Source: Buchnera aphidicola (Cinara curvipes) (GTDB lineage Bacteria > Pseudomonadota > Gammaproteobacteria > Enterobacterales > Enterobacteriaceae). From it: a DNA stretch of 64,000 bases. Position 1 is the stretch's first letter. Each line of letters starts with the position of its first letter. Location: NCBI RefSeq assembly GCF_900698915.1, contig NZ_LR217710.1, positions 124,001 to 188,000 on the forward strand, written 5' to 3'. Below the pieces are notes generated by a model. It made no database searches. It had not been told where the DNA came from and was given only the letters and a program-made list of their open reading frames with translations. The translations under genes were made by a program, and so were the position numbers. Below, in pieces: positions 1 through 10,379 of this stretch.

Positions 1-207
1 ATTCAATTAATACCAGATATAGAATTAAGTGATTTTGAAAGAAAAAAATTAATATATAAAAAAAAAGATTTGTTAATTTCCGGTCCAGGGAAATTTTCTA
101 AATATAATTTTTATTCTGTTTCTGGTGTGAAATTTAAAAAAAATTCAAATAATATTGCTTCAGAAAAAATATTAAACTGTGTAGATGTAACATCTTTATT
201 ACCATAG
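1..207 (+). CDS. nuoI: NADH-quinone oxidoreductase subunit I, 3' end only
   Basis: The reading frame is open from the first base and stops with TAG at 205-207, giving the last 68 residues of a protein whose start lies outside the window. The text matches the NuoI C-terminus: an acidic ELSDFERKKL stretch, then LLISGPGKFSKYNFY, and a terminal DVTSLLP equivalent to the DVKSLLP end of the E. coli protein. NuoI is the peripheral-arm subunit carrying two [4Fe-4S] clusters (N6a and N6b), which pass electrons towards NuoB. Its cluster-binding cysteines would be upstream of this fragment. The gene runs directly into nuoJ, 11 bases later, as in the standard nuo operon. Confidence 0.93.
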   Translation: MQLIPDIELSDFERKKLIYKKKDLLISGPGKFSKYNFYSVSGVKFKKNSNNIASEKILNCVDVTSLLP

Positions 208-218
208 GGAAAATTTTT

Positions 219-725
219 ATGGTTGTTATATTTTATTTATTAAGTTTTTTATCTATTTTTTTTTCTTTTCTAATTATGATTAGTAATAATCCGATTTATT
301 CTTTATTATATTTAATTTTATTAATATTTTCTATTTCTGGTATTTTTTTTACCTTAGGTTCTATTTTTTTAGGAACTATAGAGATAATTATTTATGCTGG
401 CGCAATTATGGTTTTATTTATTTTTGTTGTAATGTTAATAAAGAATAATATACGTAATTCAACGATTTTATTGAATCAATCAAATAATTTTTATGACATG
501 TTTTCATATACATGTACTTTTTTTATTTTATTTATTTTATTTATTCAATTTATTAGTGAAAAGAAAAAAATTTTATTTTTTAAAATTTTTTTAATAAAAG
601 ATACTGGTATTTTGTTGTTTAGCAAATATATTTTTTTAATAGAATTTATATCGTTATTACTATTATCTTCAGTATTTTTAGTGTATTTTTTTATAAAAAA
701 AATAAATTTTATTTTTAATTCTTAA
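219..725 (+). CDS. nuoJ: NADH-quinone oxidoreductase subunit J
   Basis: Membrane subunit of respiratory complex I. The 168-residue product is almost wholly hydrophobic, with about five membrane segments. The segment near residues 50-75 keeps the family pattern (FLGTIEIIIYAGAIMVLFIFVVML) that contains the pi-bulge of TM3. The C-terminal third is more divergent than the N-terminal part. The start ATG at 219 is preceded by GGAAAA right after the nuoI stop. It sits between nuoI and nuoK in the conserved order. The assignment rests on position plus the TM3 motif. Confidence 0.95.
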   Translation: MVVIFYLLSFLSIFFSFLIMISNNPIYSLLYLILLIFSISGIFFTLGSIFLGTIEIIIYAGAIMVLFIFVVMLIKNNIRNSTILLNQSNNFYDMFSYTCTFFILFILFIQFISEKKKILFFKIFLIKDTGILLFSKYIFLIEFISLLLLSSVFLVYFFIKKINFIFNS

Positions 726-745
726 TAAGGAAAATATATAAATTT

Positions 746-1048
746 ATGTTGTTATTAAATTATGGGATTTTAATACCTATTGTTTTATTTACAGTTGGAA
801 TTTTTTCATTATTAAAACATAAAAATTTAATATTTATATTAATAAGTTTAGAAATATTAACTAATTCAGTAGCATTAGCAATAGTTTTAGTAGGTCATTA
901 TTGGAATCAACATGATAGTCAAATCATGTATATATTAATTATTACCGTTGCAGCTATAGAAGCAAGTATAATGTTAGCAATTTTTCTAAAAATATATCAA
1001 CAGTATAAAACTTTAGATATATGTAAATTAAGTGAGACCTATAAATGA
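746..1048 (+). CDS. nuoK: NADH-quinone oxidoreductase subunit K
   Basis: Small three-helix membrane subunit of complex I, homologous to MrpC and mitochondrial ND4L. The 100-residue length equals that of the E. coli protein. The two membrane glutamates important for proton transfer are present: one in SLEILTNS (about residue 36) and one in AAIEASIMLAIF (about residue 72). A ribosome-binding AAGGAAAA precedes the ATG at 746. The last four bases (ATGA, 1045-1048) overlap the start of nuoL, which suggests translational coupling. Confidence 0.97.
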   Translation: MLLLNYGILIPIVLFTVGIFSLLKHKNLIFILISLEILTNSVALAIVLVGHYWNQHDSQIMYILIITVAAIEASIMLAIFLKIYQQYKTLDICKLSETYK

Positions 1049-2910
1049 ATTTAATTTATTATATTGGAATATTTCCATTATTTAGTTTTTTTTTATTAAT
1101 TTTTTTACAAAGATTTCTTTTAAAAAAGTTTGTTTCAATAATTAGTATATTTTCTATAGTAATGTCTTTTTTTTTATTTTTATATGTTATATATGATTAT
1201 ATTAATATGTATAGTAAATCAAAAGTTTTTTTTATTCCTTTATTACATTGGATAACTATAAATAATTATAGAATTGAGTTAAATTTTATAGTAGATTTTT
1301 TTTCTTTGTCTATGTTGGGAACGGTAATATTGATTAGTTTTTGTGTGTATTTATATTCTTTATGGTATATGAACGATTCTTTAGAATATACTAAATATTT
1401 TATATATATGAATTTATTTATCTCTTTTATGATGTTTTTTATTTTAACTAGTAATTTAGTTACTATGTTTTGTATTTGGGAGTTAGTAGGAATTTGTTCA
1501 TATTTATTAATAGGTTTTTATTTTAAAAAAGAAAAAAATGGATATTTTGCTATTAAATCTTTTTTAATGACTCGATTAGGTGACATATTTTTTTTAATTG
1601 CTATATTTTTAATTTTATTAAATTTTAAAACTACAGATTTTTTTATATTGAAATATCTTACTAAAGAAATTATGTTTTTAAATTATCATACTAGTTATTT
1701 GTTTTGGATTTCCTTTTGTTTATTTATTGCTTCGATAGGAAAATCCGCTCAAATACCATTGTATACATGGTTGATAGGCGCTATGGTTGGTCCAACACCT
1801 GCATCAGCTTTAATTCATGCTGCTACCATGGTTACTATGGGAGTCTATTTAATTATTCGAGTTCATTTTTTGTTTTTTTTTAATGTTCATATAACATATA
1901 TACTTTCTATAATTGGGTGTTGCACACTTTTAATATCCAGTTTTTCTGCTATTTTTGAAACAAATATTAAACGTATTTTAGCTTTTTCTACTATTAGTCA
2001 AATAGGTTATATGTTTTTGGCGTTAGGTTTTAAAAATATTAAAGGTGCTTTTTTACATTTATTATGTCATGCTTTTTTTAAATCATTACTATTTTTATCA
2101 GCAGGATCTATTATAAAGCATACAAATAATGAGCAAAATATTTTAAAAATGGGTAGTTTATATAATAAAATACCTTTTATATATATAACTTTTTTTACTG
2201 GTATGATTTCTTTAATATCATTTCCGTTTATAACTTCCAGTTTTTATAGCAAAGGGGATATATTACTAAATATTTTTAATAAACAGGAAAATTTATTTTT
2301 ATTTTGTTCTTTTTTAGGTATTTTTTTTACTTCTATTTATTCATGTAGAATGTTTTTTTTTATTTTTCATGGAGAGAATCAACCTAATTTTATTTCTATT
2401 GAAAAAAATTTTTTTCATGATATATCTTTATTTATTTTGTGTTTAGGTTGCACTCCTATTACATGGTATATCATTTCTAATATATTCCATAAAACTGTTT
2501 ATATACCACTGGATATTAGTTTAAATGAAAATTATTTATATATAGAATATATTTCTTTTAGTATTTCAATTTTAGGTTTTGTTATTTTTTATTTAAGTAG
2601 ATATTTTATTTTAAGAAAAAATTATTTAGAAATTATATTTTATCCTGTATATTATTTAGTTTCAAATAATTGGTTTTTTGATATTTTTTATTTTTATGTA
2701 TTTATAAAACCATATTATTGGATATCAAATTATTTAAATAGTAAAAAATTTTTTTATATAGAAAAGTTTTTTTTAAAAGTAATTTATTTTTTTAAAAGTA
2801 AATTATTTAGTATTAAACATATAGATATTATTTACCATATTAGATGGTATATTTTTTGTTTGACTATAGTTTTATTAATTATTTTTATTAATAAAAATAA
2901 TTATATGTAA
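1045..2910 (+). CDS. nuoL: NADH-quinone oxidoreductase subunit L
   Basis: Antiporter-like proton-pumping subunit at the far end of the complex I membrane arm; it carries the long lateral helix near the C-terminus. It has 621 residues against about 613 in E. coli. Conserved elements are FCIWELVGICSYLLIGF (TM5 glutamate), GKSAQIPLYTW (TM7 lysine), SALIHAATMVTMGVYLI (TM8 histidine) and a histidine-lysine helix, FLHLLCHAFFKSLLF. In the TM12 region the usual SKDEIL reads SKGDIL, so by eye the channel aspartate near 400 appears replaced by glycine, with an aspartate one position later. The start overlaps the nuoK stop as ATGA. Confidence 0.97.
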   Translation: MNLIYYIGIFPLFSFFLLIFLQRFLLKKFVSIISIFSIVMSFFLFLYVIYDYINMYSKSKVFFIPLLHWITINNYRIELNFIVDFFSLSMLGTVILISFCVYLYSLWYMNDSLEYTKYFIYMNLFISFMMFFILTSNLVTMFCIWELVGICSYLLIGFYFKKEKNGYFAIKSFLMTRLGDIFFLIAIFLILLNFKTTDFFILKYLTKEIMFLNYHTSYLFWISFCLFIASIGKSAQIPLYTWLIGAMVGPTPASALIHAATMVTMGVYLIIRVHFLFFFNVHITYILSIIGCCTLLISSFSAIFETNIKRILAFSTISQIGYMFLALGFKNIKGAFLHLLCHAFFKSLLFLSAGSIIKHTNNEQNILKMGSLYNKIPFIYITFFTGMISLISFPFITSSFYSKGDILLNIFNKQENLFLFCSFLGIFFTSIYSCRMFFFIFHGENQPNFISIEKNFFHDISLFILCLGCTPITWYIISNIFHKTVYIPLDISLNENYLYIEYISFSISILGFVIFYLSRYFILRKNYLEIIFYPVYYLVSNNWFFDIFYFYVFIKPYYWISNYLNSKKFFYIEKFFLKVIYFFKSKLFSIKHIDIIYHIRWYIFCLTIVLLIIFINKNNYM

Positions 2911-2985
2911 AATCTTTATTTTTAATAGTATTAATGAATTTTTTATATTTATATATATTAATATATAGTAAGGATAATATATTTT

Positions 2986-4494
2986 ATGATTCTTTTAGTT
3001 TTTATTTTTGTTCCATTAATCGGAGCATTATTATCTTTTTTAACGTGTTTTTTAAATAAAAAATTACCTCGTTATATAGCTTTTTTTTCTATGTTTATTT
3101 GTTTATTAGTTTCAATATTTTTCTTTTATTCTAATATAAATTCTAATTCTGATATTTTAGTAAATACATTTATTTTTTCATTTTATAAAATATGGATCCC
3201 AAGATATGGAATTTCTTTTTATTTAGGTGTAGATAAATTATCATTGATTATGATTTTTTTAACTTCTTTAATTAGTGTGTGTTCAGTGTCTTGTGAGTGG
3301 AATATTTTAAACAAAGATATTGGATTATTTTATTGTTATTTACAATTTGTTGTTTTAGGTATGTTTGGTATATTTTTATCTTTGGATATGTTACTATTTT
3401 TTTTCTTTTGGGAAATAATATTAATACCTATGTATTTTTTAATTATTTTTTGGAATCATTCTTGTGAAAGTAAGAGTAGAATTTTTTATATTTCTCGGAA
3501 ATTTTTTATATATTCTCAATTATCTGGTTTTACTTTGCTTTTTTCTATTTTAAATTTAGCTTGTATTTATCATAGTTATTCAGGAATTTGGACATTTAAT
3601 TATTTTATATTAAAAAATACAACAATGTCTTTATATATGGAAATTTTTTTAATGTTTAGCTTTTTATTATCTTTTTTAATAAAAATTCCATTATTTCCTT
3701 TTGATGATTGGCTACCAGATACTCAAGAAATTATTTCTCCTTCAGGTTCTGTTGATTTAGTTGGTTTTTTATTAAAACCAGCAATATACGGATTATTAAG
3801 ATTTCATTTAATTTTATTTCCTCGTACATCTCATATATTTTCTTTAATTTTTGTTAGTTTAGGTTTATTTTCAATGTTATATGGTTCTATAATGGCTTTT
3901 TCTCAAACAAATATAAAAAGATTGTTATCTTATTCTTCAATTTCCAATATGGGTATAATTTTTGCTGCTTTATATAGTGAGAATGTATTTTCCTATCAAG
4001 GTGCTATTTTATATTTTTTATCTTATATTCTTTCTACTGCAGCATTATTAATAATTTTCGGAAAGATATTTTCTCATATTAAAACTCAAAATATTTTATA
4101 TATGCGTGGACTATGGTCTTGTATGTATTTTATTCCTTCTTTTTTTTTATTTTTTTCTTTTGCGAATTTAGGTATTCCTTTAACAAGTAATTTTAGTGGT
4201 AAATTTATGATGTTATTTGGTATTTTTTCTTTTCATCCTATTTTAGGTTATTTATTTATTTTATTTTCATTTTTATCTTCTATTTATTCTATTATGTTAA
4301 TACAGCGTGTATGCTATGGGTCTAATATGCATATTATTTTAAAAAATGAATTAAATATTTTCAATTTGATAACTTTAATTATTTTCACATGTTTTCTTAT
4401 TTTTATAGGATTATATCCTAGAATTTTTTTTCATTTTTCCTATGAAATTTCAGATCAGTTATATAGATATTACACATCTTTTTTTAATAAATAG
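2986..4494 (+). CDS. nuoM: NADH-quinone oxidoreductase subunit M
   Basis: Second antiporter-like subunit of the complex I membrane arm, 502 residues (E. coli about 509). The TM5 glutamate is present in [14 protein letters not shown], the TM7 lysine in [16 protein letters not shown], and the TM8 lysine in [12 protein letters not shown]. Several residues usually conserved in NuoM are changed: the histidine of PLHGWLPDAH, the histidine of SHMG (here SNMG), the histidine of IAHGLS (here LSYILS), and the TM12 glutamate of FVGEFM (here FSGKFM). The ORF is intact, so it is probably still structural. Full pumping by this subunit is uncertain. A 75-base spacer separates it from nuoL. Confidence 0.97.
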   Translation: MILLVFIFVPLIGALLSFLTCFLNKKLPRYIAFFSMFICLLVSIFFFYSNINSNSDILVNTFIFSFYKIWIPRYGISFYLGVDKLSLIMIFLTSLISVCSVSCEWNILNKDIGLFYCYLQFVVLGMFGIFLSLDMLLFFFFWEIILIPMYFLIIFWNHSCESKSRIFYISRKFFIYSQLSGFTLLFSILNLACIYHSYSGIWTFNYFILKNTTMSLYMEIFLMFSFLLSFLIKIPLFPFDDWLPDTQEIISPSGSVDLVGFLLKPAIYGLLRFHLILFPRTSHIFSLIFVSLGLFSMLYGSIMAFSQTNIKRLLSYSSISNMGIIFAALYSENVFSYQGAILYFLSYILSTAALLIIFGKIFSHIKTQNILYMRGLWSCMYFIPSFFLFFSFANLGIPLTSNFSGKFMMLFGIFSFHPILGYLFILFSFLSSIYSIMLIQRVCYGSNMHIILKNELNIFNLITLIIFTCFLIFIGLYPRIFFHFSYEISDQLYRYYTSFFNK

Positions 4495-4505
4495 GTAATA
4501 ACATT

Positions 4506-5966
4506 ATGATTAGACTATTTTATAGTATTATTCCAATATTACCAATTTTAATATTAATTTCTTCTATTTTAATAATTTTATTTATTTCTTTTTATAAAAA
4601 GAAAACATATTTAGGATATATAGTTATTATTTTTAGTATTTTTTTTAGTTTAATTTCTATTATTTATTCAAAATATTTTATGTTAGAGTATTTTTCTGAA
4701 TTAATTAAAATTGATAAATATTCTTATTTTTTTATATTTATGTTATTGATTTCTAGTTTTTATACTTGTATATTTTCGTATACTTGGTTTTTATATGGTA
4801 ATTATCATTCAATAGAATTTTATTTTTTTGTTCTTTTGTCTACTTTAGGTGGAATTTTAGTTGCTTTATCTAATCATGTTTCTACTTTATTTGTTGGTGT
4901 AGAATTATTATTCTTACCATTATTAGGAATTTTAATGTTTTTTCCTAAATCAGGGAATAATCTATTATTAATTGTTATATATATGATAATGTCAATTTTT
5001 TCATCTTCTTTTTTATTATTAGGATGTTCTTTTATATATTTTATTTCTGGTAGATTGTGTTTTTCTTTTCTTTCACAAATGTTTATATATTATCCGTCTA
5101 TTATTTTTGGAAGCATTATTTTATTTGGTTTTTGTATAATATTGTTATCTCTTTTTTTTAAGTTATCAATATTTCCTTTACATACATGGTCTCCAGATAT
5201 ATATCAAAATACTAATTCATGTTCATTGATCTATTTTTCTACTGTTACAAAAATTTCTATATTTTCATTTTTAATACATTTTTTTTATTGTATCCCGTAT
5301 ATATATAACATTAAATTATTATATTTTATATTATATTATGTTTCTATATTTTCTATTTTTTTTGGTAATTTAGTTTCTATTTTTCAGAATAAAGTACAAA
5401 GATTAATAGGATATTTATCTATTTCTAATCTTGGTTTTTTGTTAATGTTGTTGTTGATGTATTCTTCGAAGGAAGATATATTTATTATTAGACAAATACA
5501 TTTTTATTTATTTGGTTATATATTAGGGTTAATTGGTTTTTTTAGTATTAAAAGTATTATTGATTTTAATATTTTTTCTAAAAAAATTTATTTGATTAAA
5601 GATAATTCATTAAGAGGATTATTTTGGTATGATCCTATTTTAGGCATTATTATGTCTATGATTTTATTATCTTTATCTGGATTTCCTTTAACTTTAGGTT
5701 TTTGGGGGAAATTTTTTATATTAAAAAATTTAATTCAAAGAAGATTTTTTATTACAGTTATTATAATGATTATAAGTAGCATTATAGGAATGCAGAGTTA
5801 TTTGAGTATTATTTATAATTTGTATTATAAATCTTCAATATTATATAATAAAAATATTAAATATAATTTTTATATACCAATTATTCAAAAATTTTTTATT
5901 TTATTTATTGGATTGATTTTTACAATTTTAGGTTTATTTCCTCAAATTATTTTTAATATTCTATAA
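4506..5966 (+). CDS. nuoN: NADH-quinone oxidoreductase subunit N
   Basis: Last gene of the complex I operon and third antiporter-like subunit, closest to the NuoA/J/K core. It has 486 residues (E. coli 485). Channel residues are visible: the TM5 glutamate in [14 protein letters not shown], the TM7 lysine in [16 protein letters not shown], the TM8 lysine in STVTKISIF, and the TM12 lysine in [13 protein letters not shown]. The histidine of the family SSISHLGY motif is asparagine here (LSISNLGF). The stop is followed by an AT-only stretch and then a strong hairpin at 6124-6163, consistent with the end of the transcription unit. Confidence 0.96.
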   Translation: MIRLFYSIIPILPILILISSILIILFISFYKKKTYLGYIVIIFSIFFSLISIIYSKYFMLEYFSELIKIDKYSYFFIFMLLISSFYTCIFSYTWFLYGNYHSIEFYFFVLLSTLGGILVALSNHVSTLFVGVELLFLPLLGILMFFPKSGNNLLLIVIYMIMSIFSSSFLLLGCSFIYFISGRLCFSFLSQMFIYYPSIIFGSIILFGFCIILLSLFFKLSIFPLHTWSPDIYQNTNSCSLIYFSTVTKISIFSFLIHFFYCIPYIYNIKLLYFILYYVSIFSIFFGNLVSIFQNKVQRLIGYLSISNLGFLLMLLLMYSSKEDIFIIRQIHFYLFGYILGLIGFFSIKSIIDFNIFSKKIYLIKDNSLRGLFWYDPILGIIMSMILLSLSGFPLTLGFWGKFFILKNLIQRRFFITVIIMIISSIIGMQSYLSIIYNLYYKSSILYNKNIKYNFYIPIIQKFFILFIGLIFTILGLFPQIIFNIL

Positions 5967-6297
5967 TATATATTTTTTATAGTAAAAAGATATTTTTTTT
6001 CTAAAAAGAATTTATTCAAAATATTATAATTTTATTGTTAATAAAAAATATTTTATTATTAATTTAATTAGTAGTATATTTAATATTTATCAATATATAT
6101 CATATATATAATTATATATTTATTATAATATAATGTTGAAATTTTTTCCAACATTATATTATATAAGTAAATATTTTTTATTTTTAAATTATAAATATAA
6201 TAATAAAATTATTATTTTAAATTTAATATTTTTAATTATAAAAAAATAGATTATTTAATAAATAAATTAATATTATTTAATCTGAAAAAGATTTTTT
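5967..6297. other. Intergenic region between convergent nuoN and prs
   Basis: No coding potential seen on either strand. The sequence is nearly pure A/T apart from one hairpin, described separately at 6124-6163. Confidence 0.7.
6124..6163. terminator. Bidirectional terminator-like hairpin between nuoN and prs
   Basis: A perfect 15-base inverted repeat (6124-6138 against 6149-6163) around a 10-base loop. The inner part is AATGTTG/CAACATT and the loop is T-rich. It lies in the convergent gap between the complex I operon and prs. It is the only part of this spacer containing any G or C pairs. No long T run follows either arm, so the termination role is inferred from position and stem strength. 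Confidence 0.55.
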
Positions 6298-7245
6298 TTA
6301 ATCATCAAACATTTCTGAAATTGATTCTTCTCTATTAATTCTTCTAATTGCTTCTGCTAACATATTAGATACTGATAATATGCGTATATTTTTTAATCTT
6401 TTTATTTCTTTTGATAAAGGAATTGTATCACAAATTATTATTTCATCTATATTTGCTTTTTTGATGTTTTGATTTGCTTTACCTGAAAAAATTGGATGAG
6501 TAGCATATACATAAATTCGACGAGCTCCATTTTTTCTTAATGTTTTTGCTGCTTGATATAATGTTGTTCCGGTATCTATAATATCGTCAATTAAAATACA
6601 ATCTCTATTTTTTATTTGTCCAATAATATTCATTACTTTAGGTATTTTAGAAGTTGGTCGACGTTTATCAATAATTGCCATATCAGAGTCATTTAGTAGT
6701 TTTGCAATTTCTCTTGTTCTCATTATTCCACCTATATCAGGCGAAACAAATACAGGATTTAAAAAATTAATTTTTAATAAATCTTTTAAAAAAATTTTGC
6801 TACTAAACATATTATCTACTGGAACGTCAAAAAAACCTTGAATTTGTTCTGAATGTAAGTCTATAGTTAAAATTCGATCAACTCCTACGGTAGATAAAAA
6901 ATCAGCGATAACTCTTGCAGTAATCGGTACTCTAGATGATCGAATTCTTCTATCTTGTCTTGCATATCCGAAGTATGGCATTACAGCTGTAATACGTCCT
7001 GCAGAAGCTCTTCTTAAAGCATCAACCATAATAATTAATTCCATCAAATTATCATTAGTAGGTAAACATGTAGATTGTATTAGAAAAACATCACACCCTC
7101 TAATATTTTCGTTAATCTGTACATTAATTTCTCCATCACTAAATTTACTTACAGAAGCATTTCCTAATCGTATTTTTAAATGATTAGCAATTTTTTTTGA
7201 TAAACTTGGAGTAGAATTTCCAGAAAATAATTTAACGTTTTCCAT
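6298..7245 (-). CDS. prs: Ribose-phosphate pyrophosphokinase
   Basis: Makes phosphoribosyl pyrophosphate (PRPP) from ribose 5-phosphate and ATP, feeding nucleotide, histidine and NAD synthesis in the cytoplasm. The product has 315 residues, the same length as the E. coli enzyme, and is highly conserved despite the base composition. Recognisable motifs are the ATP-binding [11 protein letters not shown] (about 95-105), the flexible catalytic loop DKRRPTSK (about 194), and the ribose-phosphate loop [12 protein letters not shown] (about 218-229). The ATG at 7245 is preceded on the minus strand by AGGA at good spacing. It is a single-gene unit convergent with nuoN and divergent from prfA. Confidence 0.98.
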   Translation of the reverse strand: MENVKLFSGNSTPSLSKKIANHLKIRLGNASVSKFSDGEINVQINENIRGCDVFLIQSTCLPTNDNLMELIIMVDALRRASAGRITAVMPYFGYARQDRRIRSSRVPITARVIADFLSTVGVDRILTIDLHSEQIQGFFDVPVDNMFSSKIFLKDLLKINFLNPVFVSPDIGGIMRTREIAKLLNDSDMAIIDKRRPTSKIPKVMNIIGQIKNRDCILIDDIIDTGTTLYQAAKTLRKNGARRIYVYATHPIFSGKANQNIKKANIDEIIICDTIPLSKEIKRLKNIRILSVSNMLAEAIRRINREESISEMFDD

Positions 7246-7481
7246 TTTAATCCTATTTAAAAAGTATGTATTAAATTTTATTAGAAATTTATTTTTTATA
7301 ATATTATTTTTTAATAAATTAGAATATTTTTTAAAAAATGTTTCTTTAAGAATATCTATTTTTATTAAATAGATTATTCTTATTATATATATTTAATCAT
7401 ATTATGATATGATTAATTATATATTGATATATATTTATTTTATTTTACTCTTATATTTCTATATTAAATAGGTTTATTTTT

Positions 7482-8555
7482 ATGAAAAAATCAATAATTA
7501 TAAAATTACAAAATTTAATGAAAAGATATACAGAATTAGAGTCTTTATTATCACATAATTATTCAACATTTAATAAAGAAGAGTTTTCTAAATTATCTAA
7601 AGAAAAATCAGAATTATTTAAATTACATGAGTCATTTCTTTTATGGTTATCAATAAAATCAGAAATAAAAAATACTCGGTTATTATTAGATGATCCTGTT
7701 ATTGCTAAATTAGCTGAAGAAGAATTGTATGAATTATTAAATAAAAAAAAAGAGATTGAAAGAAAAATTAAATTATTATTATTACCTATTGATCCTTATG
7801 ACAAAAACAGTTGTTTTATTGAAATTCGAGCTGCTACTGGAGGACAGGAAGCTGCTATTTTTTCTGGAGAATTATGTAAGATGTATATGAGATATGCTGA
7901 TTTAAAATCTTGGAAAGTAAGTATTATTAATATGCATGAAGGAGAAATTGGGGGATATAAAGAAATTATTTTAAAAGTAATTGGCGTAGGAGCTTGTGGA
8001 AGATTAAAATTTGAATCAGGTGGTCATAGAGTACAACGCGTTCCACAAACAGAATCACAAGGTAGAATACATACCTCATCATGTACTGTAGCAATTATGC
8101 CTGAAGTTCCTAAATCAAAAAAAATAATTTTAAATGTTTCTGATTTAAAAATCGATACATTTCGTTCTTCTGGAGCTGGGGGTCAGCATGTTAATACAAC
8201 TGATTCTGCTGTTCGTATTACTCATATTCCTACGGGAAATGTTGTCGAATGTCAAGATGAAAGATCTCAACATAAAAATAAAGAAAAAGCTTTATCTGTA
8301 TTATCAGCTAAAATTTATTCTGAAAATAATGCAAAAAAAGCACTAGAAAATTCAGTAATGAGAAGAAATTTATTGGGAACTGGATCTAGATCAGATAGAA
8401 ATAGAACATATAATTTTCCTCAAAATCGAGTAACAGATCATCGAATTAATTTAACAGTATATCGTTTAAATGAAATTATTTTAGGTAAATTAGATTTATT
8501 AATAGAACCTTTACTACAAGAACATCAAGCAGATTTATTATTAACAATAGAATAA
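7482..8555 (+). CDS. prfA: Peptide chain release factor 1
   Basis: Recognises UAA and UAG stop codons and triggers peptide release. It has 357 residues (E. coli 360). The catalytic GGQ is at residues 233-235 within [18 protein letters not shown], and its glutamine is the substrate of the PrmC methylase encoded next. The stop-codon tripeptide, usually PAT or PVT, reads P-Q-T at about residues 188-190 in [13 protein letters not shown]; the two outer residues that matter most are kept. The N-terminal helical domain is Lys-rich and divergent. prmC follows after 16 bases, the same pairing as in E. coli. Confidence 0.98.
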   Translation: MKKSIIIKLQNLMKRYTELESLLSHNYSTFNKEEFSKLSKEKSELFKLHESFLLWLSIKSEIKNTRLLLDDPVIAKLAEEELYELLNKKKEIERKIKLLLLPIDPYDKNSCFIEIRAATGGQEAAIFSGELCKMYMRYADLKSWKVSIINMHEGEIGGYKEIILKVIGVGACGRLKFESGGHRVQRVPQTESQGRIHTSSCTVAIMPEVPKSKKIILNVSDLKIDTFRSSGAGGQHVNTTDSAVRITHIPTGNVVECQDERSQHKNKEKALSVLSAKIYSENNAKKALENSVMRRNLLGTGSRSDRNRTYNFPQNRVTDHRINLTVYRLNEIILGKLDLLIEPLLQEHQADLLLTIE

Positions 8556-8571
8556 AAACTGGTGTATAATA

Positions 8572-9408
8572 ATGAATATTATAGAATGGTTATCGTATTC
8601 TGAAAAAAAATTATGTAATAGTAAAACATCTAAATTAGATTCAGAAATATTGTTATGTTTTGTATTAAAATATTCAAAGATAGAATTATTTTATAATAAA
8701 AAAAAAAAAATAAAAAAAAATGATTTATTAATTTTAAATAATTTATTATATAGAAGAAAATTAAAAGAACCTATTGCTTATCTTATAAAAAAAAAAGAAT
8801 TTTGGTCTTTATCTTTTTTTGTTTCTCCTTTTGTATTAATCCCTAGACCAGATACTGAAATTCTTGTAGAACAGGTTTTATTAAAAATTTCTTTAAAAAA
8901 AAATACTATTTTAGATCTAGGTACTGGTTGTGGTGCAATCGCTTTATCATTAGCTTCAAAATATTCTAAATGTAATATTATTGGAGTAGATAATAGTTTA
9001 GATGCATTAAAAGTAGCTCGTTATAATTCTAAAAAATTAAATATTAAAAATGTTGATTTTATTTATAGTAACTGGTTTTCAAATGTTCCTTTAAAAAAAT
9101 TTCATATTATTGTTTGTAATCCTCCATATTTATCTATAAAAGATTTCTATAATTCTTCTGATCTTTTTTTTGAACCTTATTCTGCTTTAGTGTCTGGAAA
9201 AAATGGAATAGAGTGTATACAATATATTATAAGAAACGCTTTTCATTATTTTGTTTCTACAGGTTGGTTATATATTGAACATTGTTATAAACAAGTAAAA
9301 ATAGTAAGAAAACTCTTTAAAAACAATTTTTTTATAAAAATATCTTCTATAAAAGATTATTCTAATCGTAATAGAGTAACTTTTGGTTTCTTAAATACAA
9401 AAATTTAA
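8572..9408 (+). CDS. prmC: Release factor glutamine methyltransferase
   Basis: SAM-dependent N5-methyltransferase that modifies the GGQ glutamine of RF1 and RF2 and so raises termination efficiency. It has 278 residues (E. coli 277). The SAM-binding LDLGTGCGAIALSLASK lies at about residues 117-133 and the substrate-glutamine motif NPPY at 183-186. The N-terminal helical domain contains a run of 13 A bases (8698-8710) encoding lysines; it is in frame in the DNA but long enough to make RNA polymerase slip. It probably shares a transcript with prfA. Confidence 0.96.
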   Translation: MNIIEWLSYSEKKLCNSKTSKLDSEILLCFVLKYSKIELFYNKKKKIKKNDLLILNNLLYRRKLKEPIAYLIKKKEFWSLSFFVSPFVLIPRPDTEILVEQVLLKISLKKNTILDLGTGCGAIALSLASKYSKCNIIGVDNSLDALKVARYNSKKLNIKNVDFIYSNWFSNVPLKKFHIIVCNPPYLSIKDFYNSSDLFFEPYSALVSGKNGIECIQYIIRNAFHYFVSTGWLYIEHCYKQVKIVRKLFKNNFFIKISSIKDYSNRNRVTFGFLNTKI

Positions 9409-9468
9409 TTTTATAAAAATTTTGTTTTATATATCATTTTAATTTTTTACATTTATTTAGGATAATAT

Positions 9469-10278
9469 ATGATAAATTTAAATAATATTGATTTTTCTAC
9501 AACATCTTTGTTTGAGATTATGGTTAAACTTATGGTAAAAATTCGTTGTGATTTTCAAGAAAAAATCATAATGAAAATATGTAAAAATAAAGTTCAAGAA
9601 TCTTTATTATTTATTTCTGAAAAATTAACAGAAACAGAAAAATTAGAAAAATTATTATTTATTTTTTATAAAAAATGGAACTTTGGTTGTACAGTTAAAA
9701 TACATAAATTATCTGATATGTTATGGTTAGATAAAATGATCTTATCTAATCAAGGAAATTCTTTTTCTTTAGGAATATTTTTTATGTATATTGCTAGTCA
9801 ACTGAATTTATCAATTATTCCTATAATATTTCCAACACAATTAATTATAAAATTTAAAAATTTAGAAGAAAAATTATTATATATTGATCCTGTTAATGGA
9901 GATATACTTAATAAACATATTTTACAATCCTGGTTAAAAGGTAATATTAGCCCTTCAGCTGAATTAAGTGATAATCATTTAAAAGAATCTAATTCATCAG
10001 TTATTGCACAGAAAATATTAGATATGCTAAAAATAGCTTTAATTGAAGAACAAAATATAGAATTAGCTTTAAATGTAAGTAATATTTTGTTAACATTAAA
10101 ACCTAAAGATCCATATGAAATTCGAGACAGAGGACTAATTTTCTCTCAATTAAATTGTTATCGTGCAGCTATTTCAGATTTATTATATTTTGTTGAGCAA
10201 CGCCCAGAAGATCCAGTTAGTGACATTATTAAAATGCAAATTCATTCAATTGAACAAAAAAAAATTACTTTTCATTAA
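9469..10278 (+). CDS. sirB1: SirB1 family protein (transglutaminase-like and TPR domains)
   Basis: Matches E. coli SirB1/YchA over its whole length (269 residues in both). An N-terminal domain of the transglutaminase-like family covers roughly residues 40-180, with family-specific strings such as LSDMLWLDKM, IPIIFPTQLIIKF and WLKGNISPSAEL. A C-terminal TPR-like helical part contains KDPYEIRDRGLIFSQL and YFVEQRPEDPVSD. The biochemical role of the family is not established. In enterobacteria it lies in the prfA-prmC neighbourhood, and the same linkage is kept here, which suggests a housekeeping function worth retaining in a reduced genome. Confidence 0.92.
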   Translation: MINLNNIDFSTTSLFEIMVKLMVKIRCDFQEKIIMKICKNKVQESLLFISEKLTETEKLEKLLFIFYKKWNFGCTVKIHKLSDMLWLDKMILSNQGNSFSLGIFFMYIASQLNLSIIPIIFPTQLIIKFKNLEEKLLYIDPVNGDILNKHILQSWLKGNISPSAELSDNHLKESNSSVIAQKILDMLKIALIEEQNIELALNVSNILLTLKPKDPYEIRDRGLIFSQLNCYRAAISDLLYFVEQRPEDPVSDIIKMQIHSIEQKKITFH

Positions 10279-10379
10279 AAATATTTTTTTTATTTACTAA
10301 ATGATATTTTTATTAATTTTACTTTTTAATGATTTTTTATTTTTTTTAAATAATTGTTTTGTATAAAAAGAGATATATT

